The position numbers were made by a program, and so were the translations under genes. Shown here in pieces: positions 1 to 10,800 of a stretch of 64,000 bases of DNA (the stretch's first letter is position 1; every line of letters starts with the position of its first letter). Below the pieces are notes generated by a model. It was not told where the DNA came from, searched no databases, and saw nothing but the letters and a program-made list of their open reading frames with translations. This stretch comes from Candidatus Polarisedimenticolia bacterium (GTDB taxonomy: Bacteria > Acidobacteriota > Polarisedimenticolia > Gp22-AA2), in contig DASYUH010000032.1 of assembly GCA_036001465.1 (NCBI GenBank), positions 186,001-250,000 of the forward strand, given 5' to 3'.

Positions 1-1848
1 GACGCGGTCGCCGACCGGGATCAAAAGGTCCGCGAGGTCATGGGCTCGCTCCTCGAAGGCGTGCCGCTCGAGCGTGCCGGGCGCTCCGACGAGCAGCAGG
101 CGCGGTGGCTCCTGGCCTACATGCTCGAGTGGCACCGGCGCGAGGACAAGGCGACCTGGTGGGAGTTCTTCCGCCTGCGCGAGCTGTCCGACGAGGCCCT
201 GCTCGACGAGAAGGCGGCGATCTCGGGGCTCGAGTACGTCGGGCGCGTCGTGGGCGAGGGTGGAGCGGCGAACCGGTACCGCTTCCCGCTGCAGGAGACC
301 AGCATCCGCGAGGGGGACACCCTGAAGGTCCCGCTCCCGCACGATCAGGAGTTCGGCGAGGTCGTCGCGATCGACCTGGCGGCCCGGACCATCGACGTCA
401 AGAAGCGCGGCGCCGCGGCCCACCTGCATCCGGCCAGCGTCTTTGCTCATGAATACGTCCGCACGCACGAGCAGGCCGCCTCCCTGCTCCGCCTCGGCCG
501 GTGGATCCTCGAGAACGGCATCGACGCCACCGGCCCGCATCGCGCCGCGCGCGATCTCCTGCTGGGGCGCCCGCCGCGGATCGTCGGCCATGCGGGCGGT
601 TCCCTGCGCCGCGCGGACGAGACCGGCATCGGCGCGGCGCGCCGGCTCGTCGCGAGGCTCGGGCACGGCACGCTCGCGATTCAGGGGCCTCCCGGGACCG
701 GCAAGACGTACACGGGGGCCCGGATGATCTGCGATCTCGTGCGGGCCGGAAAGAAGGTCGGCGTCTGCGCCACGAGCCACAAGGTGATCCGCAACCTGCT
801 CGACGAGGTCGTTCGGGCCGGGAAGGAGGCAGGCGTCTCGCCGCGCTGCTATCACAAGGTGCCGCAGATGACCCGTGGACCCGCCGGCGACATCGCCGAG
901 GTCACCGACAACGCCCGCGCCCTGCGCGCCGTGAGCACGGGCGCAGCCCGGGCGCTCGGCGGGACCGCCTGGCTCTGGTCGCGCGAGGAGTTCTTCGAGA
1001 CCGTGGACATCCTGTTCGTCGACGAGGCCGGCCAGATGTCCCTCGCCAACGTCCTGGCGATCGCCCAGTGCGCCGGCTCCCTGGTCCTGCTGGGCGATCC
1101 CCGCCAGCTCGACCAGCCGCTCCAGGGCACTCACCCCGAAGGAACCGACGTCTCCGCCCTCGAGCACCTGCTCCAGGGCAAGAAGACGATCTCCGAGGAC
1201 CGCGGCCTCTTCCTCGAAGAGACCTGGCGCCTGCACCCCTCGATCTGCGCCCTCACGTCGGAGCTGTTCTACGACGGCCGCCTGAAGCCGCACGCGGGCC
1301 TCGAGCGCCAGTCCATCCTGGGCCCGGTGCCGATCGCCGGCGCCGGCCTCTGGTTCCTTCCCGTCGCGCACGACGGCAACCAGAGCTCGAGCCCCGAGGA
1401 GGTGACCGCCGTCGCCGCGCTCGTCGAGCGCCTGACCGCCCGCGACGTGCGCTGGCGGAAGCAGGACGGGACCGAGCATCCCCTGCGGCTCGAGGACATC
1501 CTGGTCATCGCCCCTTACAATGCCCAGGTCGCCGACCTGAGCGCCCGCCTGCCGCGGGACGCGCGGGTCGGCACCGTCGACCGGTTCCAGGGGCAGGAGG
1601 CGCCGGTGGTCATCTATTCCATGACGACGTCGACCCCCGCCGACGCCCCGCGCGGCATGGAGTTCCTCTACAGCCTCAACCGCTTCAACGTCGCCACGTC
1701 CCGCGCCCGCTGCGCCTGTGTCGTCGCCGGAAACCCGCGGTTGTTCGAGCCCGAGTGCAAGACTCCTAAGGAGATGCAGCTCGCCAACGCCTGCTGCCGC
1801 TATCTCGAGCTGGCGCAGGAGCTGAAGGGCGAGGAGGTCCGCCGCTGA
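1..1848 (+). CDS. RecB-like nuclease/DNA2-type superfamily 1 helicase, 5' end outside window
   Basis: The frame is open from base 1, so the gene starts upstream; an internal ATG at 40 is probably not the real start. The visible part is the helicase half: Walker A GPPGTGKT near codon 225, Walker B-like DEAGQ, GDPRQLDQP, then the C-terminal signatures VDRFQGQEA and LNRFNVATSRAR, all typical of UPF1/DNA2-like SF1 helicases. Its length and N-terminal part suggest the bacterial family where a TM0106-type RecB-like nuclease is fused to such a helicase; the nuclease part would lie outside the window, which is inference. Likely role: DNA end processing or repair in the cytoplasm. Its stop overlaps the start of the zinc-finger gene (TGATG), so the two are probably co-translated. 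Confidence 0.85.
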   Translation, partial: DAVADRDQKVREVMGSLLEGVPLERAGRSDEQQARWLLAYMLEWHRREDKATWWEFFRLRELSDEALLDEKAAISGLEYVGRVVGEGGAANRYRFPLQETSIREGDTLKVPLPHDQEFGEVVAIDLAARTIDVKKRGAAAHLHPASVFAHEYVRTHEQAASLLRLGRWILENGIDATGPHRAARDLLLGRPPRIVGHAGGSLRRADETGIGAARRLVARLGHGTLAIQGPPGTGKTYTGARMICDLVRAGKKVGVCATSHKVIRNLLDEVVRAGKEAGVSPRCYHKVPQMTRGPAGDIAEVTDNARALRAVSTGAARALGGTAWLWSREEFFETVDILFVDEAGQMSLANVLAIAQCAGSLVLLGDPRQLDQPLQGTHPEGTDVSALEHLLQGKKTISEDRGLFLEETWRLHPSICALTSELFYDGRLKPHAGLERQSILGPVPIAGAGLWFLPVAHDGNQSSSPEEVTAVAALVERLTARDVRWRKQDGTEHPLRLEDILVIAPYNAQVADLSARLPRDARVGTVDRFQGQEAPVVIYSMTTSTPADAPRGMEFLYSLNRFNVATSRARCACVVAGNPRLFEPECKTPKEMQLANACCRYLELAQELKGEEVRR

Positions 1849-2405
1849 TGCCCCATCTCTTCGAGCCTGCCCCGACCGGTCGCGCCAAGTGCCGCGGCTG
1901 CGGACGGCCCATCGCAAAGGGGGAGCTGCGCTTCGGCGAGCGGATCCCGAACCCCTTCGCCGAGGGGGAGACCACGCTCTGGTTCCATCCCCTCTGCGCC
2001 GCCTACAAGCGACCGGAGGCGCTGCTCGACACCGTCCTTCAGTCGCCCGGAAGCGTGCCCGATCCTGAAGCGCTCGAGCGCGCGGCCCACAGTGTCTCGG
2101 CCCACCGCCGCCTCCCCCGCATCGACGGCGCCGAGCGCGCCCCGACCAGCCAGGCCAGGTGCCGCAACTGCCACGAGCCGATCCCCCGCGGCGCCTGGCG
2201 CATCCGCCTCGTGTTCTACGAGGAAGGCCGCTTCAATCCCGCCGGCTTCGTGCATCTCTCCTGCCGCGCGGCCTACTTCGAGGGGGCCGACATCCTGGCT
2301 CCCCTGCTTCACTTCAGCCCGGACCTGAGCGACGAGGACCGCGCGGAGCTGGCGCGCGCAGGCGGCGATGCGGCCGGCCCGCCCGCGCCGGGCCGTCAGC
2401 CCTGA
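1848..2405 (+). CDS. Protein with two PARP-type zinc fingers
   Basis: This 185-residue protein has two similar zinc-binding units. The first is C-x2-C-x28-H-x2-C (CRGC ... HPLC), exactly the spacing of the PARP-type zinc finger, which recognises DNA breaks in eukaryotic PARP1 and DNA ligase III. The second is C-x2-C-x27-H-x2-C (CRNC ... HLSC). The rest is low-complexity linker, with a Pro/Ala-rich tail. The start overlaps the stop of the helicase gene, so both are likely made together; I infer a DNA-break-sensing partner for the helicase-nuclease. No catalytic domain is present. The zinc ligands are visible; the function is inferred from family knowledge. Confidence 0.8.
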   Translation: MPHLFEPAPTGRAKCRGCGRPIAKGELRFGERIPNPFAEGETTLWFHPLCAAYKRPEALLDTVLQSPGSVPDPEALERAAHSVSAHRRLPRIDGAERAPTSQARCRNCHEPIPRGAWRIRLVFYEEGRFNPAGFVHLSCRAAYFEGADILAPLLHFSPDLSDEDRAELARAGGDAAGPPAPGRQP

Positions 2406-2627
2406 TGGAGGGCAGTCATTGACGGATGCTCAATCTGAATGGGAAGCGTTCTCTCGCTAAAGCGACGTTCAAGCAGTCGATCGCGAAGGACCCGACCGAC
2501 GTCTGGAACACCGTCACCATGGCCGGATCGTGTCTTGGCGTGATGCCGGACTGACGCCTCCACCCGGCTTCGCCGAAACGGCTTCAGATTTCAGAGTCCC
2601 GCCCGAGTCATCGCCAACGGAGGAATC

Positions 2628-3068
2628 ATGAGAAAGCTCAAGCTTCAGATGCAGATCACCGTGGACGGTTTTGTCGCGGGCCCGGAAGGGCAGCTGGACT
2701 GGATGACCTGGGACATGGACGAGAAGCTCGTGGGCTTCATCAACCATCTGACCGACACCAGCGACACCATCCTGCTCGGCCGGAAGATGACCGAGGGGTT
2801 CGTCAAGTACTGGGAGGGGGTGGTCGCCAAGCCGTCCAGCCCCGAGTATGCCTTCGGCCGGAAGATGGTCGACATGCCCAAGATCGTCTTCAGCAAGACG
2901 CTGACCCGTGTCGAGGGGCGTAACGTGCGTGTCGAGGGCGGCCCCCTGCCCCAGGCGGTCAGGCGGCTCAAGGAGCAGGCGGGCAAGGACATCGTCGTCT
3001 ATGGCGGGGCGACCTTTCGTCTCCTCCCTGATCGTCTCGTTGGTCGTGTCGCGCCCGATTGTCGTTGA
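2628..3068 (+). pseudogene. Dihydrofolate reductase-family protein (RibD C-terminal type), frameshifted
   Basis: The first 128 codons match the RibD-C/YwjB family of small dihydrofolate reductase-like proteins: it begins RKLKLQMQITVDGFVAGPEG, then has ILLGRKM, a KIVFSKTL strand and the VYGGATF strand. After GGATF the frame leaves the family consensus. Dropping one base near 3017 would restore TFVSSLI, the usual continuation, but the sequence after that is also degraded and the C-terminal strand is missing. At 146 residues it is shorter than the usual 180 or so. I call it a recent pseudogene. A good ribosome site (GGAGG at about 2620) precedes the ATG. Confidence 0.65.
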
Positions 3069-3136
3069 CCGTCAGCACGGCTCGTCCTCGCAGGATTCGT
3101 TTCCGCCGCGCCGCCGGCGCCCGCGTTTCCCGCCAA

Positions 3137-3636
3137 CGTCCAAGTCAACAACGACGCGCCCGATCGGCATCGAAGAGATTCCGCGCCAGCCGATCGACCA
3201 GCGCCGGCCGGGCGAGGCACTCCTGGATCCGGAAGGAGTCGTTACCCAGGGCGGCGCATACCTCCCTCAGGCGCTCCGAAATCATCGTCCGCCGTGCCAT
3301 GCGCCCCATTTCCTGCAGCATGTCGGCGGTGACCCGGTTGTTCCAGAACCGATCCAGGGCCGGTCTTCTTCAGGTAATCGCGGACCTTCCTCTGGAGGAG
3401 ATCGCGCGCCTCCTCGAATCGGCGCGTCTCGGCGATCTGGTGCGCAAAGTAGCGCGTTCGATCGCCCCCTGGGCTTCGATGCGATCGGCGATGGTGAGAT
3501 CGCGAGCCGCGGCATCGGACGCCGCGAAGGACACGGCGCCCCACAGAGCGAAGGTCGATGCAGGCAGACGGCCATATCCCAACTCCATGGGTCGAAGGAG
3601 GCGGGCCCGGCGGGGCCCGAAGGTCGATGGGATCAA
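3137..3636 (-). pseudogene. Remnant of a secreted protein N-terminus with multiple frameshifts
   Basis: Read leftwards from 3636, three frames together give one sensible protein. It begins with a secretion-like start (MELGYGRLPAS) and reads ADRIEAQGAIER. It then shifts frame into YFAHQIAETRRFEEARDLLQRKVRDYLKK. It shifts again into ALDRFWNNRVTADMLQEMGR and ERLREVCAALGNDSFRIQE. The pattern R-I-E-A-Q-x-A-I-E-R followed by a W-x-x-x-x-T-A-x-x-L-Q-x-E block and an ALGNDxFxIxExLARPxL block resembles the conserved N-terminus of large secreted acidobacterial proteins. No single open frame spans it, so it is a decayed gene. The family assignment is from memory and moderate. Confidence 0.5.
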
Positions 3637-3712
3637 ACTCCCTCACGATCCGCCCCGCGCAACCACAATTCGCCCTCTTTCGCCGGCGACGCCGCCCGGC
3701 CGCGGTTCCGGC

Positions 3713-6700
3713 TCAGGGCACGGTCTTGATGGCCAGCCTGTCGACCTTCAGCGTGTCGAGGCTGCTGCCCGAGTTGCTCGGATTGCTGTCGCGCACCTGG
3801 ATGTAGATCCGTCCGCTCAGGGCCCCGGATCCGAACACCGGCTGCAGCACTTGATCCGAGCCGACCTGCGTGACCGTCGATCCCGGAATGGCCGGGCTGT
3901 AGGTCACGTTGTCGGTCGAATAATAGAAGAGGAAATCGTCGTCCCCTGCCGCCAGTTTCTGAGCCTCGATAGAGAGCTTGTGGGCGTAGCCGGCCGGCAC
4001 GTTGTCGAAGATCCAGGTGTGAACGAGCCTGGACATGTTGCTGACCTTCGCCTCCTTCAGAGTCTGCCAGGCATCGTCCGAAACCTGGGTCAGGACGTAC
4101 GACCCGGTCACGGTGCCGGTGCCGAGGATCTGCCCGGAGGTCGTCACGTCCGGAGGCGCCACCCGGCACGATTCGCGATCGTCCAGGTCCGCGAGCCCGT
4201 TGCAGTTGTTGTCCTTGCCGTCGGAGCAGTTGGCGTTGCCCGGCGGCCCTTCGGTCAGACCCGGGCTTTCCTGCCCGTCGGCATCGTCGCAGTCCACCAC
4301 CGGGCAGTAGCGGTTGAAGCATCCCGAGCAGCTCGCCGTGTAGCCGTCGTGGTCCGCGTCGGCGCAATTCGTCAGGGAAGCCGGCGTCAGGAACAGGCGG
4401 TCGATGGAGACCGTGTCGGCCTGGTTGTCTCCGGCCTGGTCCTCGATCTTGATGCAGAGGAACGGGCTGCTGTTGGTCACCGTCCCCACCGAAGCGGTCT
4501 GCAGCGTGTCCAGGTCGGATCCGACCTTGCTGACGGACACCGGCGTGCTGGTGTAGGTCTCGGTCGTGCCGCAGGCGGCGCTGTTGGCATAGCCGATCGA
4601 GAAGACCTCCGACGTGTTGTTCTTGAATCCTTCGAAGTTCACGGTGTATTCCAGATTGTTCACGCCGGGGAAGGTGTAGATCACCTTCATCCGCTTGCTG
4701 CTCTTCGAGCCCCCCTCGGTCAGCGTCTGGTAGACGTTGTTGGGAGAGGAGGTCGCGTCGATGTTGCTCAACGGCCCGCTGACCAGTGTCTGCAGGAACG
4801 GGGCATAGGCCGTGGGGTTGACGGCGCAATCCAGATCGATGAGGCCGTCGCAGTCGTTGTCGATCTGATCGCGGCACGCCGGCAGGTTCGTGACGTCCTC
4901 CGGAGCCGGAATGGACGGGTTGAGGTCCTGGCAGTCCAGAGGGCAGGAGCCGAGGTCCTGGCAGTCGGGGTTGCAGAGCACGCCGTCGCCGTCCGCGTCG
5001 CAGTCGACGCAGTTCTTGATCCCGTCGCCATCGAGGTCGGGGAACCCTTCGTCCACGCTGCCGTCGCAGTCTTCGTCCTTCCCGTTGCACAGCTCGGCGG
5101 CGCCGTGGTGGATCGTCGGATCGAAGGGCGCGCAGTCGAGATCGTCCGGGTCGCCGTCGTCGTCGTCATCGTTGTCCTCGTCGGCGCAGTTGATCACCAG
5201 GGCGAAGGGTTGACGCATCGGGTTGGAGTCTCCGAAGCCGATGTGTGTGCCGGTGACCTCGACGTTCCAGGTGCCAAGCGTCAGGGGCCCGAGGACGATG
5301 ACCCCTTCGACGTTGTTGCGAGCGTCCGGCTGGAGGTTCGGGTCGGTCTCCGGGTCGGCCACCGAATGAGCCAACCCGGGGCTGGCGGTCCGGGAAAAGA
5401 CGTTGCCCCAATAGACCGTACCCTGGGGCGATCGGACGACCAGGTCGAGATTGTTGACCAGCGTCGGGGCCGTGAGCTGGGTGACGTCGGGGTTGCAATT
5501 GATTTCAAGGCCGGGCTCCGGGTCGGTCCAGACGAGCGTGGCCTCGAGCGGTCCGCACGTCGGCGTGACGTTGAACGCATAGCCCATCGTCACGTGGTCC
5601 GTCACGCCGACCCTCTCGTCGTGCACCTCCAGGAGCTGCGCCTCGCCCTGGAACTTGAGCGATTGATCCAGATTGATCCGTCCCCAGCCCTGCTGGTTGT
5701 TGGGGAAGAAGGTCTCGCCGTTCTCGTAGGCCCCCGCGCCGGTCATCTCCACCGCTCCGTTGATCAGGGTCGCCTTGACCAACGCGCCCGAGGGGGTCAG
5801 CACGCCGCCCGGGTAGTAGCCGCCCATGTAGTACTCCCGGACGAGGGCGGCGGCCCCCGCGGCCACGGGGGTGGCCATGCTGGTGCCGGTGAGCCGGCGG
5901 TAGCCTCCGCAATGATCGTGCTGCGGGAGGCAGGCCAGCAACGGACACGGATGCTGGGCGTCACAGGTGCCGCCGCTGACCTCGCAGCCGTCAATATTGC
6001 ACGTCTCACGGCAGTCCTGGGAGGTGTCGCAGTCTCTGCCGATGATCTCGCACCTCCCGAATCTCGGGGGGTCACAGCCTGCGGCCGACCAGAGGGATCG
6101 TCCCGGCGCCATGACGTCCGGCTTGATCCGGCCGTCGCAGGTCGGTCCGCGCGAGCTGAAGTGGCGGGTTCCGGAGATCGGATCGGTCGCGAAGTCGTTC
6201 GCATCCTCCCCGTTTCCCGACGCACCGACGGTCAGGCTGTTCTTGGCGGAGGCCTGCGGTCCGATGGAGTAATCCGCGTCGAAGTAGCCGCGATTGCCGG
6301 CCGCGAAGAGCACGAGGAGATCCGGGTTGTCCCACATGGAGTCGTCGATCTCGCGGGATTTGGTCGTGTAGCTCGGATCCGTGAATGCGCCCCAGCTGTT
6401 GGTGTGGATGAAGGAGGCCGGCGCGGGCGGCGTCACGGGAAGGCAAGCCGGCTCGCCGAGGTCCTGCGTCCGCAGGCTCGGGTCCACGGCCGTGAGGAAA
6501 AGATCATGAAGGTCGCTGGGAGGGTGGATCCCGATGCTGAATCGCGACAGATCCTGGACCTGGAGCTGCGCCCGGTAGGCGATTCCGTCATGAGGGCCGG
6601 GGGTTTCGATCGGATCCGATTCCATGATCCCGTTGCCGTCGAACACACCCCAGGTCGCATCGTCGCCGGCCGCCGTGCCCGCGACGTGCGTGCCATGCTG

Positions 6701-7714
6701 GATCGGCTCCGGAGTATCGGGCGGAGCATTAGGGTCGTCCGGGTCGGGATTCTCGTGACAGTCCCCCCCCGCGTCCCCCGGCACGTAATAGGCCGTCACC
6801 TTGCGATGGCCCGCGCCGGGTGGCTCGTGGGTGCCATCCCCGAGAAAATCGACGAAGGCGTCGTGGTCCCAGTCGATCCCGGAGTCGCCGACCGTGATCG
6901 TCTGGCCGAGGCCAGAGAGCCCGCGCAGGTGCTCGGTCCTCTGCTTGGTCGGGATATCGTTGCTCTGTACGACCCAGGCCGCCCGGTCGTTCGCGAAAGA
7001 GACGGGCAGTTCCCGCTCGATCCAGATCACCCCCGCTTGTTGCGCCAGGCGATGGAGCAGGCCGCGGGGCACCTTGCCCCCCACCGTGCCACCCTCGTGC
7101 CGGGGCTCGGTCACCTCGGTGGCGTCATTGCCCTTCAGGAATCTGGCGACGTCCTGCGCCTTGCCCCGCCCCAGGACGCGCAGACGCACCGGCAGAACCA
7201 GCGTCGAGTCCACCTTCTCCGGTCGTTTTCCGACCGCGCGGTCTTCGGGACTCTGGACCTCCTCGGACATCCTGTTGATCACCTGATCGAACTCGACCGC
7301 CAGATTAGGCGAGAGCTTGAACGCCGGCTCCAGGAGCCCGGCCCAGCGGACCGAGGCGAGCTCCCTGGCGTCGTCGACCTGGAGCGCGTTCGCCTCCACG
7401 AGATAGGCATCGACGGGGATGTACCCGAGCACGCGGATGCCCAGGCCTTCCAGTTCCTGCCTCATCGAGCCTGTGATCGACGTCTTGAACTGGACGATGT
7501 AGGCGATCCGCTCCTGCGGCGACGGCGGCGCGTAACGCAGCCCCGCCGGCAGGTCGGGCAGGCCGATCAGAGGATCGAAGCGGTAGGTGTTGACGTAGAT
7601 GAGCTTGGACGACTGGCTCGCGCGTGAGGCCTTTGGCGTCTTCGCCCCTGTTTCGAAGGACGGGAGCAGCAGCGCTGCGGCGATGATCAGCATCGGCGCG
7701 ATACGTGTTCGCAT
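3713..7714 (-). CDS. Secreted S8 family serine protease (subtilase) with Cys-rich calcium-binding tail
   Basis: This is a 1333-residue secreted protease. The start at 7714 is chosen because a strong ribosome site (GGGGGAGG) lies just upstream and the next residues form a signal peptide (MRTRIAPMLIIAAALLLPS). The catalytic triad is visible: Asp near 277 (VGDSGIDWDHD), His near 340 (HGTHVAGT) and Ser near 612 (GTSMATPVAAG). After the protease domain come beta-sandwich segments, then Asp/Cys-rich MopE/thrombospondin type 3-like repeats (CNGKDEDCDGS, DLDGDGIKNCVDCD) that probably bind calcium, split by two beta-rich modules. The gene diverges from the TPR-CHAT gene at 7888. The substrate is unknown; an extracellular degradative role is likely. 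Confidence 0.9.
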   Translation of the reverse strand: MRTRIAPMLIIAAALLLPSFETGAKTPKASRASQSSKLIYVNTYRFDPLIGLPDLPAGLRYAPPSPQERIAYIVQFKTSITGSMRQELEGLGIRVLGYIPVDAYLVEANALQVDDARELASVRWAGLLEPAFKLSPNLAVEFDQVINRMSEEVQSPEDRAVGKRPEKVDSTLVLPVRLRVLGRGKAQDVARFLKGNDATEVTEPRHEGGTVGGKVPRGLLHRLAQQAGVIWIERELPVSFANDRAAWVVQSNDIPTKQRTEHLRGLSGLGQTITVGDSGIDWDHDAFVDFLGDGTHEPPGAGHRKVTAYYVPGDAGGDCHENPDPDDPNAPPDTPEPIQHGTHVAGTAAGDDATWGVFDGNGIMESDPIETPGPHDGIAYRAQLQVQDLSRFSIGIHPPSDLHDLFLTAVDPSLRTQDLGEPACLPVTPPAPASFIHTNSWGAFTDPSYTTKSREIDDSMWDNPDLLVLFAAGNRGYFDADYSIGPQASAKNSLTVGASGNGEDANDFATDPISGTRHFSSRGPTCDGRIKPDVMAPGRSLWSAAGCDPPRFGRCEIIGRDCDTSQDCRETCNIDGCEVSGGTCDAQHPCPLLACLPQHDHCGGYRRLTGTSMATPVAAGAAALVREYYMGGYYPGGVLTPSGALVKATLINGAVEMTGAGAYENGETFFPNNQQGWGRINLDQSLKFQGEAQLLEVHDERVGVTDHVTMGYAFNVTPTCGPLEATLVWTDPEPGLEINCNPDVTQLTAPTLVNNLDLVVRSPQGTVYWGNVFSRTASPGLAHSVADPETDPNLQPDARNNVEGVIVLGPLTLGTWNVEVTGTHIGFGDSNPMRQPFALVINCADEDNDDDDDGDPDDLDCAPFDPTIHHGAAELCNGKDEDCDGSVDEGFPDLDGDGIKNCVDCDADGDGVLCNPDCQDLGSCPLDCQDLNPSIPAPEDVTNLPACRDQIDNDCDGLIDLDCAVNPTAYAPFLQTLVSGPLSNIDATSSPNNVYQTLTEGGSKSSKRMKVIYTFPGVNNLEYTVNFEGFKNNTSEVFSIGYANSAACGTTETYTSTPVSVSKVGSDLDTLQTASVGTVTNSSPFLCIKIEDQAGDNQADTVSIDRLFLTPASLTNCADADHDGYTASCSGCFNRYCPVVDCDDADGQESPGLTEGPPGNANCSDGKDNNCNGLADLDDRESCRVAPPDVTTSGQILGTGTVTGSYVLTQVSDDAWQTLKEAKVSNMSRLVHTWIFDNVPAGYAHKLSIEAQKLAAGDDDFLFYYSTDNVTYSPAIPGSTVTQVGSDQVLQPVFGSGALSGRIYIQVRDSNPSNSGSSLDTLKVDRLAIKTVP

Positions 7715-7887
7715 CGTCGACCTCCCCCTTGCGGACCGTCTCGTTGATGGACTGGCGGTTGTCACGAATCCTTCTGATCCTTCGGTTTCGCCTCGTCCTG
7801 GTTCCGGAAAATATTTGCCGAGATCCTCGCGAAGCCTGCGGCCTTGTTCAGGCGAGCGTTGTACTATTGTCCTGATCTCACACAACG

Positions 7888-10800
7888 GTGGAGTCGAGAT
7901 TGCATCCACGCGGGCTGGTCGTCGCATTCCTGCTGCCGGCGCTCACCCTGACCGCCGGCCTGTCTCGAGGCGCGGAGGACGACTCCCTCGAGACGATGCG
8001 ACGGCTGGTGGCCGACGGCGCCTACGCGCAGGGCGAGACGCTGGCGCGCCGGTACATCGAGCAGGAGCAGCAGGCCGGACGCGGAGAGACGACGAACGTC
8101 GCGGAAGCGATGCTGGTGATGGTCGAGGCTCTCTGGAGAGGCGGCAAGGAGCGGGCCCCCGGAACGCGCGAGGCGGCCGAGCGCAGCGTCGAGCTCTGCC
8201 GCAGGATCTACGGCGTGGAGCACCCGAAATACGCCACGAGTCTCACCGCCCTCGCCATCGTGCTCAGGCGAAACGACGACGTGGAAGGAGCCAAGGCTCT
8301 TTCGTACCGCGTCCTGGCGCTCCGGGAGAAGATCTTCGGTCCCCGCAGCATCGAGGTCGCGCAGACGCTCAGCAATCTGGCCGCTCCGGAAGGCATGTCG
8401 GGGAACTTCTCCGCGGCTAAGGCGGCGCTGGAGCGCGCCTCCTCCATCTGCGAGGAGCTGGGTGCGCGGGACGAATTCTTCAGCAATGTGCTCTACAACC
8501 TCGGGTTCCTGAACGAGCAGCTCGGAGATTACGCGACCTCCACGGAGGATTTCGAGCGATCTCTCGAGATCCGCAGGCAGATCCTGCCCCCCGGCCATCC
8601 CTCGATCGCCGTCGCGCTGTTCGGCCTCGGGATGGCGCTCACCCGCCTGGGCGAGTTCGACGCGGCGCGCGCCTCCTGCGAGCAGGCGCTGGCGATGCAG
8701 GAGAAGACCCTGGGGCCGGATCACCCCGAGTTCGCCGAAAGCCTCGACCGGCTGGCAGTCGTCCTGGCGAGCACGGGACGCCCCGCGGACGCGCGTCCTC
8801 TCCAGGAGCGGGCGCTGGCGATCCTGGAACGGGCCCTCGGAAGCGACCACAGTCGAGTCTCGCAGGTGCGCGGCGATCTGGCCTCCCTGCTCGCCGGCAT
8901 GGGAGAGGGCGCGGAAGCGAAGCGGCTCATGGAGATCACCGTCGCGAACCAGGAGCGCGTGCTCGGTCCCGACCACGCCGACCTGGGACGGAGTCTGAAC
9001 CGGCTCGCCGATGTGGAATTGCAGCTCGGCGATCTCGCCGCCGCGCAGCGGCACCTGGCTCGCGCCCGGGCCATCCTCGAAGCGATCTATGGCAAGGCAC
9101 ACCCGGACGTGGCCACGAGCCTCGACGGGCTCGCCCGCCTGCGTCGCCTGCAGGGAGAGTACGCGCCCGCGGAGAGCCTGTTCCTGCAGGCCCTCGACAT
9201 CCGGCGCTCCAGGCTCGGAGCCTCGCATCCTCTGATGGCCGAGGATCTGAGCGGGCTGGCCAGGGTCCAATGGGCCCAGGGCAAAGCCCAAACCGCCTTC
9301 GAGAATTCGCTCCAGGCCGAGGCGATCCTGCGATCCCAGTTCGGCCGCGCCCTCGGCGGCCTGTCAGAGCGGGAGGCTCTGGACTACGAGAAGGTGCGCA
9401 GCTCGGGCCTCGATACGGTGCTGTCGATCCTGGCTTCGAAGCGGGCCCGCGATCTGCCGGACAACGCGGTCGAGCGCGCGTGGATGGCCGTGGTTCGATC
9501 CCGCGCCCTGGTGCTGGACCGAATGGCGAGCATGCATCGGACGGCGGGGGGACAGGACGATCCCGTGGTGGCCGCTCTGCTGCGCGATCTCGTGGCGGCG
9601 ACGCACCGGCTCGCCGCGCTCGTCGTGCGAGGTCCCGATCCCGCTCGTCCGGACCGTTATCTCCCGGAGCTGACGCGGGCCGGCGAGGAGAAGGAGGATC
9701 TCGAGAGGCGGCTCGCGGACAAGAACGCGTCGTTCAGGAGGCGCCTGGAGCAGGGCGATGCGACGTTCGCAGCGCTCAAACGATCGCTTCCGCGGACGAC
9801 GGCGCTCGTCGCCTACGTGCTGTACAAGCGGAGCGAACCGGGCAAGAACCCGCCCGCGGCCGTGCCGGCTTACCTGGCCTTCATCCTCGGGCCCAGAATC
9901 GAGCATCCGCTTTCCATCCCCATCGGCGGCGCCGCGGAGATCGATCGGCTCGTCGAGGATTGGAGACAGGTATCGACTTCGCCCTCCGCTTCCCTGGCGC
10001 TGGACAGGGAACGGCATGAAAGGGAATTGCGGGAGATCGGCGGTCGTCTGCGCTCGCGCCTGTGGGGCCCCGTGGCCAGGGCCCTGCAAGACTGCGCTCA
10101 GGTCCTCGTCGTGCCCGACGGGGCCGTCAACCTTCTCAATCTCGCGACCCTCCCGGCCGGCCCGGATCGGTTTCTCGTCGACGACGGCCCGCGATTTCAC
10201 TACCTCTCGGCGGAGCGCGATCTGCCGGACCTCGGACAGGCGCAATCGGCCCGCGGGAGCGGCATCCTCCTGGTCGGAGGCCCGGACTTCGACAGGGGGC
10301 ACGAGACGCCTGCGCCGACCGGAGTCGTCCGCTACCGGGGCGGCGCCGCGTCCTGCAGCGACTTCGGGACCATGCGATTCGATCCTCTGCCCGCTTCGAT
10401 CAAGGAGGTCGACGAGATCCGGTCGCTGCTCGCGGCAGAAGCGTCGGGCTCCAATCCGGCCATGTCGGACGTGATCGCGCTGACGGCCGCCGAAGCCAGC
10501 GAAGCGGCGGTCAAGAGCGTCGCACCCGGACACCGCATATTGCATCTCGCGACTCACGGCTTTTTCGTGGACGATCGGTGCCCTTCTTCCCTGCGCTCCG
10601 GCTCCGCCGTGGACGGGCCGCTCCTGCTCTCAGGCCTGGCGCTGGCCGGAGCCAACCGCCGACGAGAGGCATCTCCCGAATCCGAAGACGGCATTCTGAC
10701 CTCCGAGGAGATCGCGGCCCTCGACCTCGGGGGGGTCGACTGGGTCGTCCTGTCGGCGTGCGAGAGCGGCATCGGGCGTATCCAGAGCGGAGAAGGAGTG

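Noticed and set aside
2426-2554. A 42-codon frame beginning MLNLNGKRSLAKATFKQSIAKDPTD
   Set aside because: It resembles the end of a TPR-like protein, but is too short, has no ribosome site, and no upstream gene part.
3059-7627. A 1522-codon open frame on the plus strand
   Set aside because: It is antisense to the subtilase gene, whose signal peptide, catalytic triad and ribosome site are clear. High GC leaves the opposite frame open; its translation is Val/Arg/Asp-rich with no domain.
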